Shown one piece after another: positions 41,065-50,800 of a DNA stretch of 64,000 bases (its first letter is position 1; each line of letters begins with the position of its first letter). The stretch covers positions 1 through 64,000 of the forward strand of contig DASUWY010000073.1 of assembly GCA_036378175.1 (NCBI GenBank), read 5' to 3'. The stretch is from Thermoleophilaceae bacterium. Its GTDB lineage: Bacteria > Actinomycetota > Thermoleophilia > Solirubrobacterales > Thermoleophilaceae. Made by a program: the position numbers and the translations under genes. Below the pieces are notes generated by a model, which worked only from the letters and a program-made list of their open reading frames with translations, did no database searches and was not told where the DNA came from.

Positions 41065-42555
41065 TCAGTTCCTTCGGATCGCGTGGTGCGCCGTGCCTGT
41101 TCCGTTGCCGCCGCCCTGAACACCGCTGCTCGTTGCCGCGCGGGTCGCCTTCGCGGACGTCGCCACGCTCAGCGGGGTTGTGGGCGCGTACATCGCCTCG
41201 TTGAACGGACCGTTGTGTGGCAGCCCGACCGCGAACACGGGCACCGCCTTTGTGCCCGAGAACGACGTGGAGATGTAGTCGCCCACCATCGGACCCTGTG
41301 AGGTCGCGGCGATGTCACTCAGGCTCATCGGCCCGGCCAGCTGGGTCGGCGCGCCCCAATGCGCACCGCCGTCAGGCGACGAGATGTAGCCCACGTCCAG
41401 CTGGCAACCGCCGCTGCAGGTGGTGTCGGGATAGAAGTAGTACGTGAGCGCCACGCGGCCGCCCGACTGGGCCGGGTCGACGGCGAGGCCGGGGATGAAG
41501 TGGTCCACGCCGCTCGTCACGTCGTCGATCGGAACTCGCATCACGGGTCCCCATGCGTTGCCGTCCGAGGACGTGCTGAACACGATGTCGTTCGCCGTGC
41601 AGTTCTTCCGGAAGCGGCAGTCCTCCCACGCCACGTAGACCGTGCCCGAGCGGTCGATCTCAGCGGTCGGGAGCGGACTCGTGCGCAGGCCGCCGGCGTT
41701 GTCGTGGAAGCGGATGTCGGAGATCGTCACGGCCCGGCTCCAGGAAACGCCGCCGTCAGTGGAGCGGAACGCCTGCATCTTTCCGTTGAGCGCCTCGAAG
41801 GGCACGATCACGGTTCCGTCCGGCTGCACGAGCGGCTGGCCGCCGAGGCCCTTGTCGTTCCCAGCGGTGGACGCCGGCACGCTCCACGTCTGCCCGCCGT
41901 CGGTCGACGTGCTCATGTACTCGAGGTCGCCCTGTCCGAAGTTGTCGAACTCGGTGTAGCAATGGCCGTAGAACGGGCTGGCGGGCGTGTTGTCGCAGAC
42001 GGTCCAGTTCTTGTCGAGATCCACCTTGGTCGTGGGCACCGCGGGCGGCGGGATCGACGCGGGATCACCCCAGCTCGCGCCGCCGGTGGTGGAGCGGCTG
42101 ACGAAGACGGTCGGGACGTCGAGGCTGCCTGGCACGAGCGGGATGCTCGAGACGAGCCAGGTGCCGTGCTTCGCGTCGAACGCGGTGGAAGCGTCGCTCA
42201 CGCGCTCGAACGGGCCGCCGGTGGAGCTGGGGATCCCGGAAGTTGCCGTTAGGCCGGGCAGCGAGCCGTGTGTCCACGTGGACCCGCCATCGGTCGAGCG
42301 CGCGAAGCCGATGTCGGTGGCGCCGCCGTCGAAGAAGCGGCCCACCTGGAACGCAGACACGACCGTCGAACCGCGTGCGAAGGTGTCGGGTTCCACCTCC
42401 GTGGCGTGCTGACTCGTGCTGTTTGTGAACGGATCGCTGCTGACTTGGGTGAGGGGCACGTTCGCGGCCGCGGGGGCCGCCAGGGCGAGCGTTGCAGCGG
42501 CGGCAATCGCCGCGCCCGTGTGCGAAAACGGCAGATGAGCTCTCATGCCCGCCAT
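41065..42555 (-). CDS. Secreted BNR/Asp-box beta-propeller protein (exo-alpha-sialidase-like)
   Basis: 496 residues (Met4 at 42546 is an alternative start) with a signal peptide ending near ALAAPAAA. At least six Asp-box motifs are visible (RSTDGGSTW, RSTTGGASW, STDGGQTW, RSTDGGVSW, SSDGNAW, SPDGGAHW), indicating a six-bladed propeller of the sialidase/neuraminidase superfamily. Catalytic Arg triads and the Tyr/Glu pair were not identified, so sialidase activity is not assured. Extracellular glycan binding or hydrolysis is likely. The Ser/Thr/Gly-rich tail looks like a linker without anchor. Confidence 0.75.
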   Translation of the reverse strand: MAGMRAHLPFSHTGAAIAAAATLALAAPAAANVPLTQVSSDPFTNSTSQHATEVEPDTFARGSTVVSAFQVGRFFDGGATDIGFARSTDGGSTWTHGSLPGLTATSGIPSSTGGPFERVSDASTAFDAKHGTWLVSSIPLVPGSLDVPTVFVSRSTTGGASWGDPASIPPPAVPTTKVDLDKNWTVCDNTPASPFYGHCYTEFDNFGQGDLEYMSTSTDGGQTWSVPASTAGNDKGLGGQPLVQPDGTVIVPFEALNGKMQAFRSTDGGVSWSRAVTISDIRFHDNAGGLRTSPLPTAEIDRSGTVYVAWEDCRFRKNCTANDIVFSTSSDGNAWGPVMRVPIDDVTSGVDHFIPGLAVDPAQSGGRVALTYYFYPDTTCSGGCQLDVGYISSPDGGAHWGAPTQLAGPMSLSDIAATSQGPMVGDYISTSFSGTKAVPVFAVGLPHNGPFNEAMYAPTTPLSVATSAKATRAATSSGVQGGGNGTGTAHHAIRRN

Positions 42556-42607
42556 TCAACCCGTCTTGACCAATGCCGTTGCGCCAAAAGTGGCTAACCT
42601 CGGGGCA

Positions 42608-43345
42608 ATGGCCCACGACGGCGCGGTACTCGTAGCCCACGGCGTCTCTCGCCGCTACGGCGAGGGCGACGCCGCCGTCGACGCGTTGCGCGACGTGGAC
42701 GTGGCGATCGAGAGCGGCAAGCTCACCGCCGTGATGGGGCCGTCGGGCTCCGGCAAGTCGACCCTCATGCACGTACTCGCGGGACTCGACCGGCCCACGG
42801 CGGGCACGGTCGAGATCGACGGCACCGACATCACGAAGCTGAACGACGACGCGCTCACCAGGCTGCGCCGCGACCACATCGGCTTCGTGTTCCAGTTCTT
42901 CAATCTGCTTCCGATGCTCGATGCCCGCGAGAACATCGAGCTGCCGCTCGCGATCGCGGGCAGGCAGCCTGAGGTGGCCTGGTTCAACCAGGTGATCGAG
43001 CAGACCCACCTCGGCGACCGGCTCACGCACCGCCCCTCGGAGCTGTCCGGCGGCCAGCAGCAGCGCGTGGCGATCGCCCGCGCGCTCATGAGCAGGCCCA
43101 CCGTCCTGTTCGCGGACGAGCCCACAGGAAACCTTGACTCTGCTGCGAGCGGTGAGATCCTCGAGCTGATCCGGCGTTCGGTGGACGAGACGGGACAGAC
43201 GGTGGTGATGGTCACGCACGATCCGTACGCCGCCGCGGTGGCGGACCGGATCCTGTTCCTCGAGGACGGCCGGCTCGTGAAGGAGCTCGTGGGCGCGAAC
43301 GCCGACGACATCATCGGCGCGATGAAGGAGCTGACCGCCTCGTGA
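42608..43345 (+). CDS. ABC transporter ATP-binding protein (MacB/LolD type)
   Basis: 245 residues from ATG 42608: Walker A GPSGSGKST at 44-52, Q-loop QFFNLLPML, signature LSGGQQQR near 140 and Walker B VLFADEPTG near 162. This subfamily pairs with FtsX-type permeases and drives mechanotransmission, for example lipoprotein or peptide export, rather than classical substrate translocation. The permease gene overlaps its stop (GTGA). Confidence 0.92.
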   Translation: MAHDGAVLVAHGVSRRYGEGDAAVDALRDVDVAIESGKLTAVMGPSGSGKSTLMHVLAGLDRPTAGTVEIDGTDITKLNDDALTRLRRDHIGFVFQFFNLLPMLDARENIELPLAIAGRQPEVAWFNQVIEQTHLGDRLTHRPSELSGGQQQRVAIARALMSRPTVLFADEPTGNLDSAASGEILELIRRSVDETGQTVVMVTHDPYAAAVADRILFLEDGRLVKELVGANADDIIGAMKELTAS

Positions 43346-45906
43346 TCCGCTTCTCCCTCCGCGGCCTGTTCGCGCGCAAGCTGCGCTCGGTGCTCACGGC
43401 GGTGGCGATCGTTCTGGGCGTGGCTCTCGTGAGCGGCACGTACGTTCTCACGGACTCGATCACGAAGGCGTTCGACTCGATCTTCCAGACGGTCTACCGC
43501 GGTACAGACGCGACAATCACCGGCCGCAACGCGCTCGACACCGGGGCGAACGACGTGGGCGGCGGCGACACCACCACGCCCTCCTTCGACCAGTCGCTCC
43601 TCGCGCGGGTGCGCGCGCTGCCGGAGGTGAAGGCTGCCATCGGCGGCGTGGCAGGCGAGCCGCACCTCGTGAAGAACGGGAAGGCGATCGGCTTCGGCGG
43701 CGCGCCCAACCTCGGCTTCAGCGTCGATCCGAAGTACCCGCAGTTCTCGTCGCTGAAGCTGTCGAAGGGGTCCTGGCCCGGCCCCAACGAGCTCGTGGTG
43801 GACACCTCCACAGCCGGCAAGAAGAGCATCCACGTGGGGGACACGATCGGCGTGCAGGCGCAGGGGCCGATCCGGCAGATGAAGGTGGCAGGGCTCGTGA
43901 AGTTCGGCTCCTCCGGCTCGCTTGGAGGCGCGACCCTCGCCGGCTTCGACCTCGCCACCGCGCAGTCGCTGTTCGACAAGAAGGGCAAGCTCGACGACAT
44001 CCGCGCGGCGGCCAGACCGGGGATATCGCCGCAGCGGCTGGTGAGTCAGATCCGGCCGATCCTGCCGCCAGGCACGCAGGTGCGGACGGGCGCGGAGCAG
44101 GCGCAGAAGTCGGCGGACTCGACGAACAGCTTCCTCAGCTTCTTCAAGACCTTCCTGCTCGCCTTCGCCGGCATCGCGCTGTTCGTCGGCAGCTTCGTGA
44201 TCGCCAACTCGCTGTCGATCACGATCGCCCAGCGCACCCGCGAGTTCGCCACGCTGCGCACGCTCGGGGCGAACCGGCGCCAGATCCTGCGAAGCGTGCT
44301 GTTCGAGGCGCTCGTCGTCGGCTTGCTCGCGGCGGTCACCGGGCTGTTCGTGGGGTTCCTGCTTGCGAAGGGGCTCTTCTCGCTGTTCGACTCCGTCGGC
44401 TTCACGCTCCCCAACAGCGGCATCGTGTTCCAGACGCGCACCGCGGTGGTCGCGATCCTCGTTGGCGTGCTCGTGACCGTGGTGGCCAGCCTGCGTCCCG
44501 CCATCCGTGCCACCCGCGTGCAGCCGATCGACGCCGTGCGCGAGGGCGCGACCATCCCGGAGACGAGCACTCCACGCCGGCGCACGATCCGCTCCGCGGC
44601 GCTCACGATCCTGGGCTTCGCCGCGCTCTGCTACGGCCTGTTCGCCCCGGGCCTCGGCACGGGCGGCGTGCTCATCTGGATGGGCATCGGGGCACTCATG
44701 ATCTTCATTGGCGTGGCCCTTCTGTCCGCCCGCTGGGTGCCTGGGCTGGCGCAGGTTCTGGGCTGGCCGGCCGTGCGGATCGGCGGCGCCGTGGGCCGCA
44801 TCGCGCGCGAGAACGCGCGCCGCAATCCGCAACGCACAGCCTCCACAGCGTCTGCGCTGATGATCGGCCTCGCGCTCGTCACGCTCGTGGCGATGCTGGC
44901 GGCGGGGATCATCTCCAACTTCAAGGGTGCCGTGGACGCGCTGTTCAAGGGCGACTACGTGATCACCGCGCAGAACAACTTCTCCTCGCTGCCGCGGGTG
45001 GTCGGTCAGACCGTCAAACAAACGCCGGGCCTCACGACAGCCGCGAGCGTGCGCGGCGACCAGGCGCGCATCTTCGGCAGCAAGGACCAGCTCACCGCGG
45101 TGGATCCCACCATCGGCCAAACACTCTCGATGAACTGGAAGGAGGGCTCGCAGGCGGTGCTGGCATCGCTCGGCCCGAACGGCGCGTTCACCGACGACGG
45201 CTACGCGAAGAAGCATCACCTGCACATCGGCTCGCCAGTGTCGTTCGAGACGCCCACCGGCAACACCGTCCACGTGGTGATCAAGGGCGTGTTCAAGCCG
45301 CCGGCCGGCGGTTCGCCGTTCGGCCCGATCACGATCTCGAGCGCGCTGTTCGACCGCTCCTACCAGCAGCCGGAGAACATGTTCACGTTCATCAACATGC
45401 GCGGCGGACAGTCCGACGCAAATCAGGCCTCCCTCGAACGTACCCTCAAGGCCTTCCCGAACGCGAAGGTGCAGGATCGCCAGAAGTTCGTGGACAACCA
45501 GATCTCGGGCTTGAAGAGCACGCTCAACGTCCTCTACGTCCTGCTCGCGTTATCGATCATCGTGAGCCTGTTCGGCATCGTGAACACGCTGGTGCTCTCG
45601 GTGTTCGAGCGAACGCGCGAGATAGGAATGCTTCGCGCCGTGGGGATGACCCGGCGCCAGACGCGCCGGATGATCCGTTACGAGAGCGTAGTCACCGCGC
45701 TGATCGGCACGGTCACCGGCATCGGCCTCGGCGTCGTGCTCGGCGCGCTGCTTGCCGCGCGCGTGAAGGACATCAACTTCACGATCCCTGTCGGCTCGCT
45801 GATCATCTTCATCATCGCCGCCGTGATCGTCGGGCTCCTCGCCGCGATCTTCCCGGCCCGCCGCGCCTCCCGGCTGCGGCCGCTCGAAGCGCTCTCGTAC
45901 GAGTAG
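43342..45906 (+). CDS. ABC transporter permease with two FtsX domains
   Basis: 854 residues: TM1 near 15-35, a large extracytoplasmic domain (~60-245), three membrane segments with FtsX signature (LSITIAQRTREFATLRTLGA) near 255-385, a second membrane helix and extracytoplasmic domain (~480-720), and a second FtsX triplet (NTLVLSVFERTREIGMLRAV) to the end. This two-FtsX-domain layout is typical of actinobacterial MacB-like exporters. It works with the ATPase encoded upstream. The cargo is unknown. A heptamer repeat follows its stop. Confidence 0.88.
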   Translation: MIRFSLRGLFARKLRSVLTAVAIVLGVALVSGTYVLTDSITKAFDSIFQTVYRGTDATITGRNALDTGANDVGGGDTTTPSFDQSLLARVRALPEVKAAIGGVAGEPHLVKNGKAIGFGGAPNLGFSVDPKYPQFSSLKLSKGSWPGPNELVVDTSTAGKKSIHVGDTIGVQAQGPIRQMKVAGLVKFGSSGSLGGATLAGFDLATAQSLFDKKGKLDDIRAAARPGISPQRLVSQIRPILPPGTQVRTGAEQAQKSADSTNSFLSFFKTFLLAFAGIALFVGSFVIANSLSITIAQRTREFATLRTLGANRRQILRSVLFEALVVGLLAAVTGLFVGFLLAKGLFSLFDSVGFTLPNSGIVFQTRTAVVAILVGVLVTVVASLRPAIRATRVQPIDAVREGATIPETSTPRRRTIRSAALTILGFAALCYGLFAPGLGTGGVLIWMGIGALMIFIGVALLSARWVPGLAQVLGWPAVRIGGAVGRIARENARRNPQRTASTASALMIGLALVTLVAMLAAGIISNFKGAVDALFKGDYVITAQNNFSSLPRVVGQTVKQTPGLTTAASVRGDQARIFGSKDQLTAVDPTIGQTLSMNWKEGSQAVLASLGPNGAFTDDGYAKKHHLHIGSPVSFETPTGNTVHVVIKGVFKPPAGGSPFGPITISSALFDRSYQQPENMFTFINMRGGQSDANQASLERTLKAFPNAKVQDRQKFVDNQISGLKSTLNVLYVLLALSIIVSLFGIVNTLVLSVFERTREIGMLRAVGMTRRQTRRMIRYESVVTALIGTVTGIGLGVVLGALLAARVKDINFTIPVGSLIIFIIAAVIVGLLAAIFPARRASRLRPLEALSYE

Positions 45907-45907
45907 C

Positions 45908-45935
45908 GAGGTCGGAGGTCGGAGGTCGGAGGTCC
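45908..45935 (+). repeat. Heptanucleotide tandem repeat GAGGTCG x4
   Basis: Three perfect GAGGTCG units and a fourth GAGGTCC begin two bases after the permease stop codon, in the 43-base gap between convergent genes. Confidence 0.85.
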
Positions 45936-45949
45936 GGCGCGCGGGGCGC

Positions 45950-46939
45950 TCAGTCGGCGGCGACGTCGAGCACCACTTTGCCGAGCGCGCCGCGCTCCTC
46001 GATGAGGCGCATCGCCTCTCCCGCCTGCTCGAGCGGAAAGCGGTTGCCCACGATCGGGCGGACGTGGCCGGCTCGGATCATCTCGTCGAGCTCGTCGGCG
46101 AGCATCCGGGTGAACTCAGGCTTGCTGAGCACGTATGCGCCCCAGCCGGCGCCCACCACCTCGAGGTTGTTCAGCAGCAGCCGGTTGACCTTCACCTCCG
46201 GGATCGAGCCGCCGGTGAACCCGACGACCACGGCGCGGCCCTCCTCGCGCAGGGAGCGGAGGCTGTCGGTGAAGCGGTCGCCGCCCACGGGATCGAGCAC
46301 CACGTCCACGCCGCCGCCCGAGATCTCCTTCGCCTGGTCCTTCCAGTCGGCATCGGAGCGGACCACGTGGTCGGCACCTGCCTCAGCCGCCACGCGCTCC
46401 TTCTCGTCGCTCGACACCACCGCGATCGTCCTGGCGCCCAGCGCCTTCGACACCTGCAGCGAAGCTGTGCCCACACCGCCGGCCGCACCGTGCACGAGCA
46501 CCCAGTCGCCCTCGGCAAGCCGGCCGCGGTACTTCAGCGCGAAGAGCGCGGTGTGGTAGTTGAGGACGAGCGCCGCGCCCTGGGCGAAGTCGAGCTCGTC
46601 CGGCAGGCGGAAGGTCATGGCCACAGGCGCCGCCACGCGCTCGGCCATCGCGCCGAGCAGCGTCATCGCGGCCACGCGATCGCCTGCCGAGAAACCCGGA
46701 TCCGAGCTCTCCACCACCACGCCGGAGACCTCGGCGCCCGGCACGAACGGCAGCTCCGGCTTGAACTGGTAGAGGCCGCGCGACTGCAGCACGTCGGGAA
46801 ACGAGACGGCGGCCGCCTTCACGTCGATGAGCACGCCCTGACCCGGTGTGGAGAAGTGCGATGCGGAAGACGGCTCCGGCGCGTCCACCACCTTCACGGC
46901 GTCCGGACCGCCGAGCTCCTCGATCTGAAGCGCGCGCAT
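45950..46939 (-). CDS. NADPH:quinone oxidoreductase-like MDR protein
   Basis: 329 residues, medium-chain dehydrogenase/reductase, zinc-free quinone oxidoreductase type: AAAVSFPDVLQSRGLYQ near 45, VHGAAGGVGTASLQVSKALG near 150 and GGGVDVVLDPVGGDRF near 210. It likely transfers hydride from NADPH to quinones, enones or acryloyl-type substrates. It is 18 bases downstream of the 2-oxoacid oxidoreductase GltD-like gene and possibly cotranscribed. A distant paralogue is at 39293. Confidence 0.82.
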   Translation of the reverse strand: MRALQIEELGGPDAVKVVDAPEPSSASHFSTPGQGVLIDVKAAAVSFPDVLQSRGLYQFKPELPFVPGAEVSGVVVESSDPGFSAGDRVAAMTLLGAMAERVAAPVAMTFRLPDELDFAQGAALVLNYHTALFALKYRGRLAEGDWVLVHGAAGGVGTASLQVSKALGARTIAVVSSDEKERVAAEAGADHVVRSDADWKDQAKEISGGGVDVVLDPVGGDRFTDSLRSLREEGRAVVVGFTGGSIPEVKVNRLLLNNLEVVGAGWGAYVLSKPEFTRMLADELDEMIRAGHVRPIVGNRFPLEQAGEAMRLIEERGALGKVVLDVAAD

Positions 46940-46957
46940 GCGGCGCGAAACGCTATC

Positions 46958-48589
46958 TCAGATCGGCTCGGGCTCCATCCTGATCGCGCCGCACGGGCAC
47001 TCCTCGGCGCAGATCCCGCAGCCCTTGCAGAAGTCGTAGTCGATCTCGTACTGGTACGAGCCGCCCGGGTCGAGCTTGATCACGGCGTTGTCGGGACACA
47101 CGCCGTAGCAGTTGTCGCAGGCGAAGCAGCTGCCGCACGAGAGGCAGCGCCGAGCCTCGAAGAGAGCGTTGGACTCGTCGAGACCGATCACCACCTCGTC
47201 GAAGGTCGAGCGCCGGCGCACGATGTCGAGCTGCGGGCGGATCGCCTTCGGAGCGTCGGCGTAATACCAGGTGTTGAGCAGGTCGAAGTCGGCGAGCTCG
47301 CGCGGCGCGTCGCTGTACCGGGTGCCGCGCAGCCAGGCGTCGATGTCGCGCGCCGCGGCCTTGCCGTGTCCCACGGCCACCGTGACCGTGCGCTCGGCGG
47401 GCACCATGTCGCCGCCAGCGAAGATGCCGGGGTGGCCGGTCATCATGTTCGGCCCCACCTTCACGACGCCGTCCTCGCGCTCGATGCCCGGCACGTGGTC
47501 GAGCAGCGAGAGGTCTGTCTCCTGGCCGAGCGCGAGCACGAGCGAGTCCGCCTCGAGCTCCTCGTACTCGCCGGTGGGCTGCGGGAAGCCGGTTTCGTCG
47601 AGCTCCATCTTCTCGATCTGGAGGCGTCCCGCGTCCGCGTGCTTGATCGTGGAGAGCCACTTCATCGCCACGCCCTCCTCGAGCGCCTCCTCCACCTCGA
47701 AGTCGTGCGCGGGCATGCGGTCGCGCGTGCGGCGGTAGACGATGATCGAGTCCTCCGCGCCGAGGCGCTTGGCGGTGCGCGCGGCGTCGATGGCGGTGTT
47801 GCCGCCGCCGTAGATCACCACGCGGCGGCCGAGCAGCGGCTTCTCCTCCCCCTCCATGCTGCGCAGCATGGACACGGCGTCGAGCATCTTGGCCGCGCTG
47901 CCCGCGGGGATGTAGGCGCGCTTTCCGATCTGCGCGCCCACGGCGAGGAAGGCGGCGTCGAAGCCGCCGTCCTGCATCGCGTCGAGCACGCTCGTCACGT
48001 TGCTGTTCAGGTGCAGCTCCACGCCCATGTCGACGATGCGCTGCACCTCGGCGTCGAGCACCTCGCGCGGCAGCCGGTAGCGCGGGATGCCGAAGCGCAT
48101 CATGCCGCCGGCCACAGGCCCGGCGTCGTGGATCGCGACGGAGTGGCCGAGAAGGGTGAGGTGGTACGCGGCGGACAGCCCCGATGGCCCGGCGCCCACA
48201 ACAAGCACGTGCTTGCCGGACTGCTCGGCTGGCGGGTCGACCTTCCAGCCCTGCTTGATCGCCTCGTCGCCGAGGAACTGCTCGACCGAGTTGATGCCCA
48301 CCGCCTCGTCGAGCTGCGCGCGGTTGCAGGCGGTCTCGCACGGGTGGTAACACACGCGACCCATCACGGCGGGCAGCGGGTTGTCGAGCATGATCTGACG
48401 CCACGCCTTCTCGTACGCGCCCTCCTCCGCGTGGTAGAGCCACTGCTGCACGTTCTCGCCGGCGGGGCAGGCGTGGCCGCAGGGCGCCTGGCGCTCCACA
48501 TAAACGGGCCGCTCGGTGCGCCACGAGCCGGTCTTGTTGGCGAGGCTCGAGCCAATCTCCAGCGTGATCGCGAACGGCTTGTTGTTCAT
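46958..48589 (-). CDS. GltD-like FAD oxidoreductase fused to a 2x[4Fe-4S] ferredoxin (POR delta-type)
   Basis: 543 residues. The N-terminal Cys-rich domain (APCGHACPAGENVQQW, CYHPCETACNRAQ) and two nucleotide-binding folds (VLVVGAGPSGLSAAYHL near 130; VVIYGGGNTAIDAARTAKRL near 260) match the small subunit of glutamate synthase. The last ~90 residues are a double ferredoxin (CLSCGSCFACDNCYGVCP, CKGCGICAEECPCGAI), the part used as the delta subunit of 2-oxoacid:ferredoxin oxidoreductases. The fusion could link ferredoxin from the oxidoreductase directly to NAD(P). Its start ATG touches the beta-subunit stop. Confidence 0.88.
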   Translation of the reverse strand: MNNKPFAITLEIGSSLANKTGSWRTERPVYVERQAPCGHACPAGENVQQWLYHAEEGAYEKAWRQIMLDNPLPAVMGRVCYHPCETACNRAQLDEAVGINSVEQFLGDEAIKQGWKVDPPAEQSGKHVLVVGAGPSGLSAAYHLTLLGHSVAIHDAGPVAGGMMRFGIPRYRLPREVLDAEVQRIVDMGVELHLNSNVTSVLDAMQDGGFDAAFLAVGAQIGKRAYIPAGSAAKMLDAVSMLRSMEGEEKPLLGRRVVIYGGGNTAIDAARTAKRLGAEDSIIVYRRTRDRMPAHDFEVEEALEEGVAMKWLSTIKHADAGRLQIEKMELDETGFPQPTGEYEELEADSLVLALGQETDLSLLDHVPGIEREDGVVKVGPNMMTGHPGIFAGGDMVPAERTVTVAVGHGKAAARDIDAWLRGTRYSDAPRELADFDLLNTWYYADAPKAIRPQLDIVRRRSTFDEVVIGLDESNALFEARRCLSCGSCFACDNCYGVCPDNAVIKLDPGGSYQYEIDYDFCKGCGICAEECPCGAIRMEPEPI

Positions 48590-49575
48590 CAGAGGAGCCC
48601 GAACCTTTCGATGTTGCGGTCCGCCCGCTGCTGGATGCGCGCGATCACGTCGCTGCGGAGCTCCGGCTTGAAGAGGTGCGCGAAGCGCCTCTGCAGCTTG
48701 AGGTACTCCTCCACCGGCACTCGGCGGCGGATCTTGGACACGGACGTCACGTCGCCGGCCTCGGCCTCGAACACCGGGAAGATGCCGGTCTGGGTGGCGA
48801 GCCGGGCGATCTTGATCGAGTCACACGCCTCGCTCCCCCAGCCGAGCGGGCACGTGACCAGGATGTGGATGTAGCGCGCGCCCCGGAACTCCATGGCGCG
48901 CTCGACCTTGTACTCGAGGTCGCGCAGGTCGGCCACGGTGGCGGTGGCCACGTAGGGGATCTCGTGCGCCATCGCGATGAGCGGGGCGCTCTTCCCCTGG
49001 CCGAACACGTTGCCCGGTTCGCCGCCCACGCTCTGGGTGGTGGCGGTGCGCGCGGCCGGTGGCGTGGCGCCCGAGCGCTGCACGCCGGTGTTCATGTACG
49101 CCTCGTTGTCGTAACAGATGTAGAGCACGTCGTCGTTGCGCTCGAACATCCCCGACAAGCAGGCGAAGCCGATGTCGACCGTGCCGCCGTCGCCGCCCTG
49201 GCCGACGACGCGGATGTCGTCGCGCCCCTTCGCGCGCAGCGCGGCCGCGATGCCGGTGGCGACCGCGGGGGCGTTGCCGAACAGCGAGTGCAGCCACGGC
49301 ATCTGCCACGAGCTCTCGGGATATGGCGTGGAGAACACCTCGAGGCAGCCGGTGGCGTTGGCGGCGATGAGCTTGCCGCGCGTGGCGCGCATCGCCGAGT
49401 CGAGCGCGTAGCGCGCGCCGAGCGCCTCGCCGCAACCCTGGCAGGCGCGGTGGCCTGAGGTGAGCGTGTTCGAGCGCTCCGGATCCGACTGAACCGACCG
49501 CTGCTCGGGATCGAGCAGGCGGTTGCCCACCACGAAGGAGCCGGCTTGGTAGTACTTGAGCGGCGTGTAGCCCAT
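48589..49575 (-). CDS. porB: 2-oxoacid:ferredoxin oxidoreductase beta subunit
   Basis: 328 residues with the thiamine diphosphate motif GQGGDGGTVDIGFACLSG and DNEAYMNTGVQRSGAT near 120-165, and Fe-S cysteines in HRACQGCGEALGARY near 45. It binds thiamine diphosphate and an Fe-S cluster, decarboxylating pyruvate or another 2-oxoacid to acyl-CoA. The gene lies three bases after alpha. The four-part gamma-alpha-beta-delta order is that of archaeal/anaerobe-type POR, here with a GltD-type delta. Confidence 0.88.
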   Translation of the reverse strand: MGYTPLKYYQAGSFVVGNRLLDPEQRSVQSDPERSNTLTSGHRACQGCGEALGARYALDSAMRATRGKLIAANATGCLEVFSTPYPESSWQMPWLHSLFGNAPAVATGIAAALRAKGRDDIRVVGQGGDGGTVDIGFACLSGMFERNDDVLYICYDNEAYMNTGVQRSGATPPAARTATTQSVGGEPGNVFGQGKSAPLIAMAHEIPYVATATVADLRDLEYKVERAMEFRGARYIHILVTCPLGWGSEACDSIKIARLATQTGIFPVFEAEAGDVTSVSKIRRRVPVEEYLKLQRRFAHLFKPELRSDVIARIQQRADRNIERFGLL

Positions 49576-49578
49576 CGC

Positions 49579-50796
49579 CTACACCGGACCCGAAGCCACG
49601 GCGCCGAGGTCGCGCAGCATGTTCTCCGCGTGCGGCCCCTCGCGGCGGTCGAGCTCGCGCTCCACGAGCTCGCGGTTGAGGTCGAGGAACGTGGTGAGCG
49701 GCAGCTCTTCGGCCGTGAACACCGGCCGCAGGGACGCGCGCGTGATCGGGCGGCCGCCGAGCCCGGCTATCACGCTGTGGACCTCCGCCGGCAGGCCCTG
49801 CAGCGAGATCTTCACGTCCAGCGCCACGATCCCGCCGATGCCGATCGCCATCGCCTTCTCGAGCACGATCACGCGACTCGCGCCGGCGAGCGCCTCGCGT
49901 ACCTCGTCGAGCGGCCACGGCCGGAAGGTCTTGATGCTGAGCGCGCCGATGCGCAGGCCCTCGTCCCGCAGCTCGTCGATCGTATCCTCGATCGTGCCGA
50001 GCACCGAGCCGAGCGCCACCACCACCGTCTCGGCGTCCTCGAGCCGGTAGCCGCGGACGAGCCCGCCCGAAGCGCGCCCGAACGAGCCCTCGAACTCGCC
50101 GGCCACCTGAGGGATCAGGTCGAGCGCCTGCATCTGCTTCGCGTGCGCGAGGTACTTCACCTCCGTGAACGCCTCCGGCCCCACCATCGCGCCGATCGTC
50201 ACCGGGTCGGACGGGTCGAGCACCTGGCGTGGAACGAACGGCGGCAGGAACGCGTCCACCTGCTCCTGCGACGGCAGCTCCACCTGCTCGTACGCGTGCG
50301 TGAGGATGAAGCCGTCCATGCACACCATCACCGGCAGGGACAGCTCCTCGGCGATCTGGAACGCCTGGACGTGGAGGTCGAGCGCCTCCTGGTTCGTCTC
50401 GGCGAACAGCTGGATCCAGCCGGAGTCCCGCTGCGACATTGCGTCGCTGTGGTCGTTCCAGATGTTGATCGGAGCGCCGATGGCGCGGTTGGCCACGGTC
50501 ATCACGATCGGCAGACCGAGCCCGGATGCGTTGTAGAGCGCCTCGACCATGTAGAGAAGGCCCTGGCTTGCGGTGGCTGTGTAGGTGCGCGCACCCGTGG
50601 CGCTCGCGCCGATGCACACGGACATTGCGGCGAACTCCGACTCCACGTTGATGAACTCGCACGGGGCGAGCTCGCCGTCCTTCACGAGCGCGGACAGCCG
50701 CTCGACGATGTGAGTCTGCGGCGAGATCGGATACGCGGGGATCACCTCCGGCCGGCAGAGCGCCACCGTCTCGGCCACCGCCGCGGAGCCTTCCAT
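49579..50796 (-). CDS. porA: 2-oxoacid:ferredoxin oxidoreductase alpha subunit
   Basis: 405 residues from ATG 50796, five bases after the gamma stop. MEGSAAVAETVALCRPEVIP and AYPISPQTHIVE are conserved at the alpha-subunit start, then GARTYTATASQGLLYMVEA near 85. The C-terminal transketolase-like domain follows. Alpha carries the domain covering the thiamine site. The set probably makes acetyl-CoA and reduced ferredoxin from pyruvate, though branched or longer 2-oxoacids are possible. Confidence 0.88.
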   Translation of the reverse strand: MEGSAAVAETVALCRPEVIPAYPISPQTHIVERLSALVKDGELAPCEFINVESEFAAMSVCIGASATGARTYTATASQGLLYMVEALYNASGLGLPIVMTVANRAIGAPINIWNDHSDAMSQRDSGWIQLFAETNQEALDLHVQAFQIAEELSLPVMVCMDGFILTHAYEQVELPSQEQVDAFLPPFVPRQVLDPSDPVTIGAMVGPEAFTEVKYLAHAKQMQALDLIPQVAGEFEGSFGRASGGLVRGYRLEDAETVVVALGSVLGTIEDTIDELRDEGLRIGALSIKTFRPWPLDEVREALAGASRVIVLEKAMAIGIGGIVALDVKISLQGLPAEVHSVIAGLGGRPITRASLRPVFTAEELPLTTFLDLNRELVERELDRREGPHAENMLRDLGAVASGPV

Positions 50797-50800
50797 CTGC

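Noticed and set aside
45908-45935. CRISPR or iteron array from the GAGGTCG repeats
   Set aside because: No spacers, only four units, and no replication or cas genes nearby.
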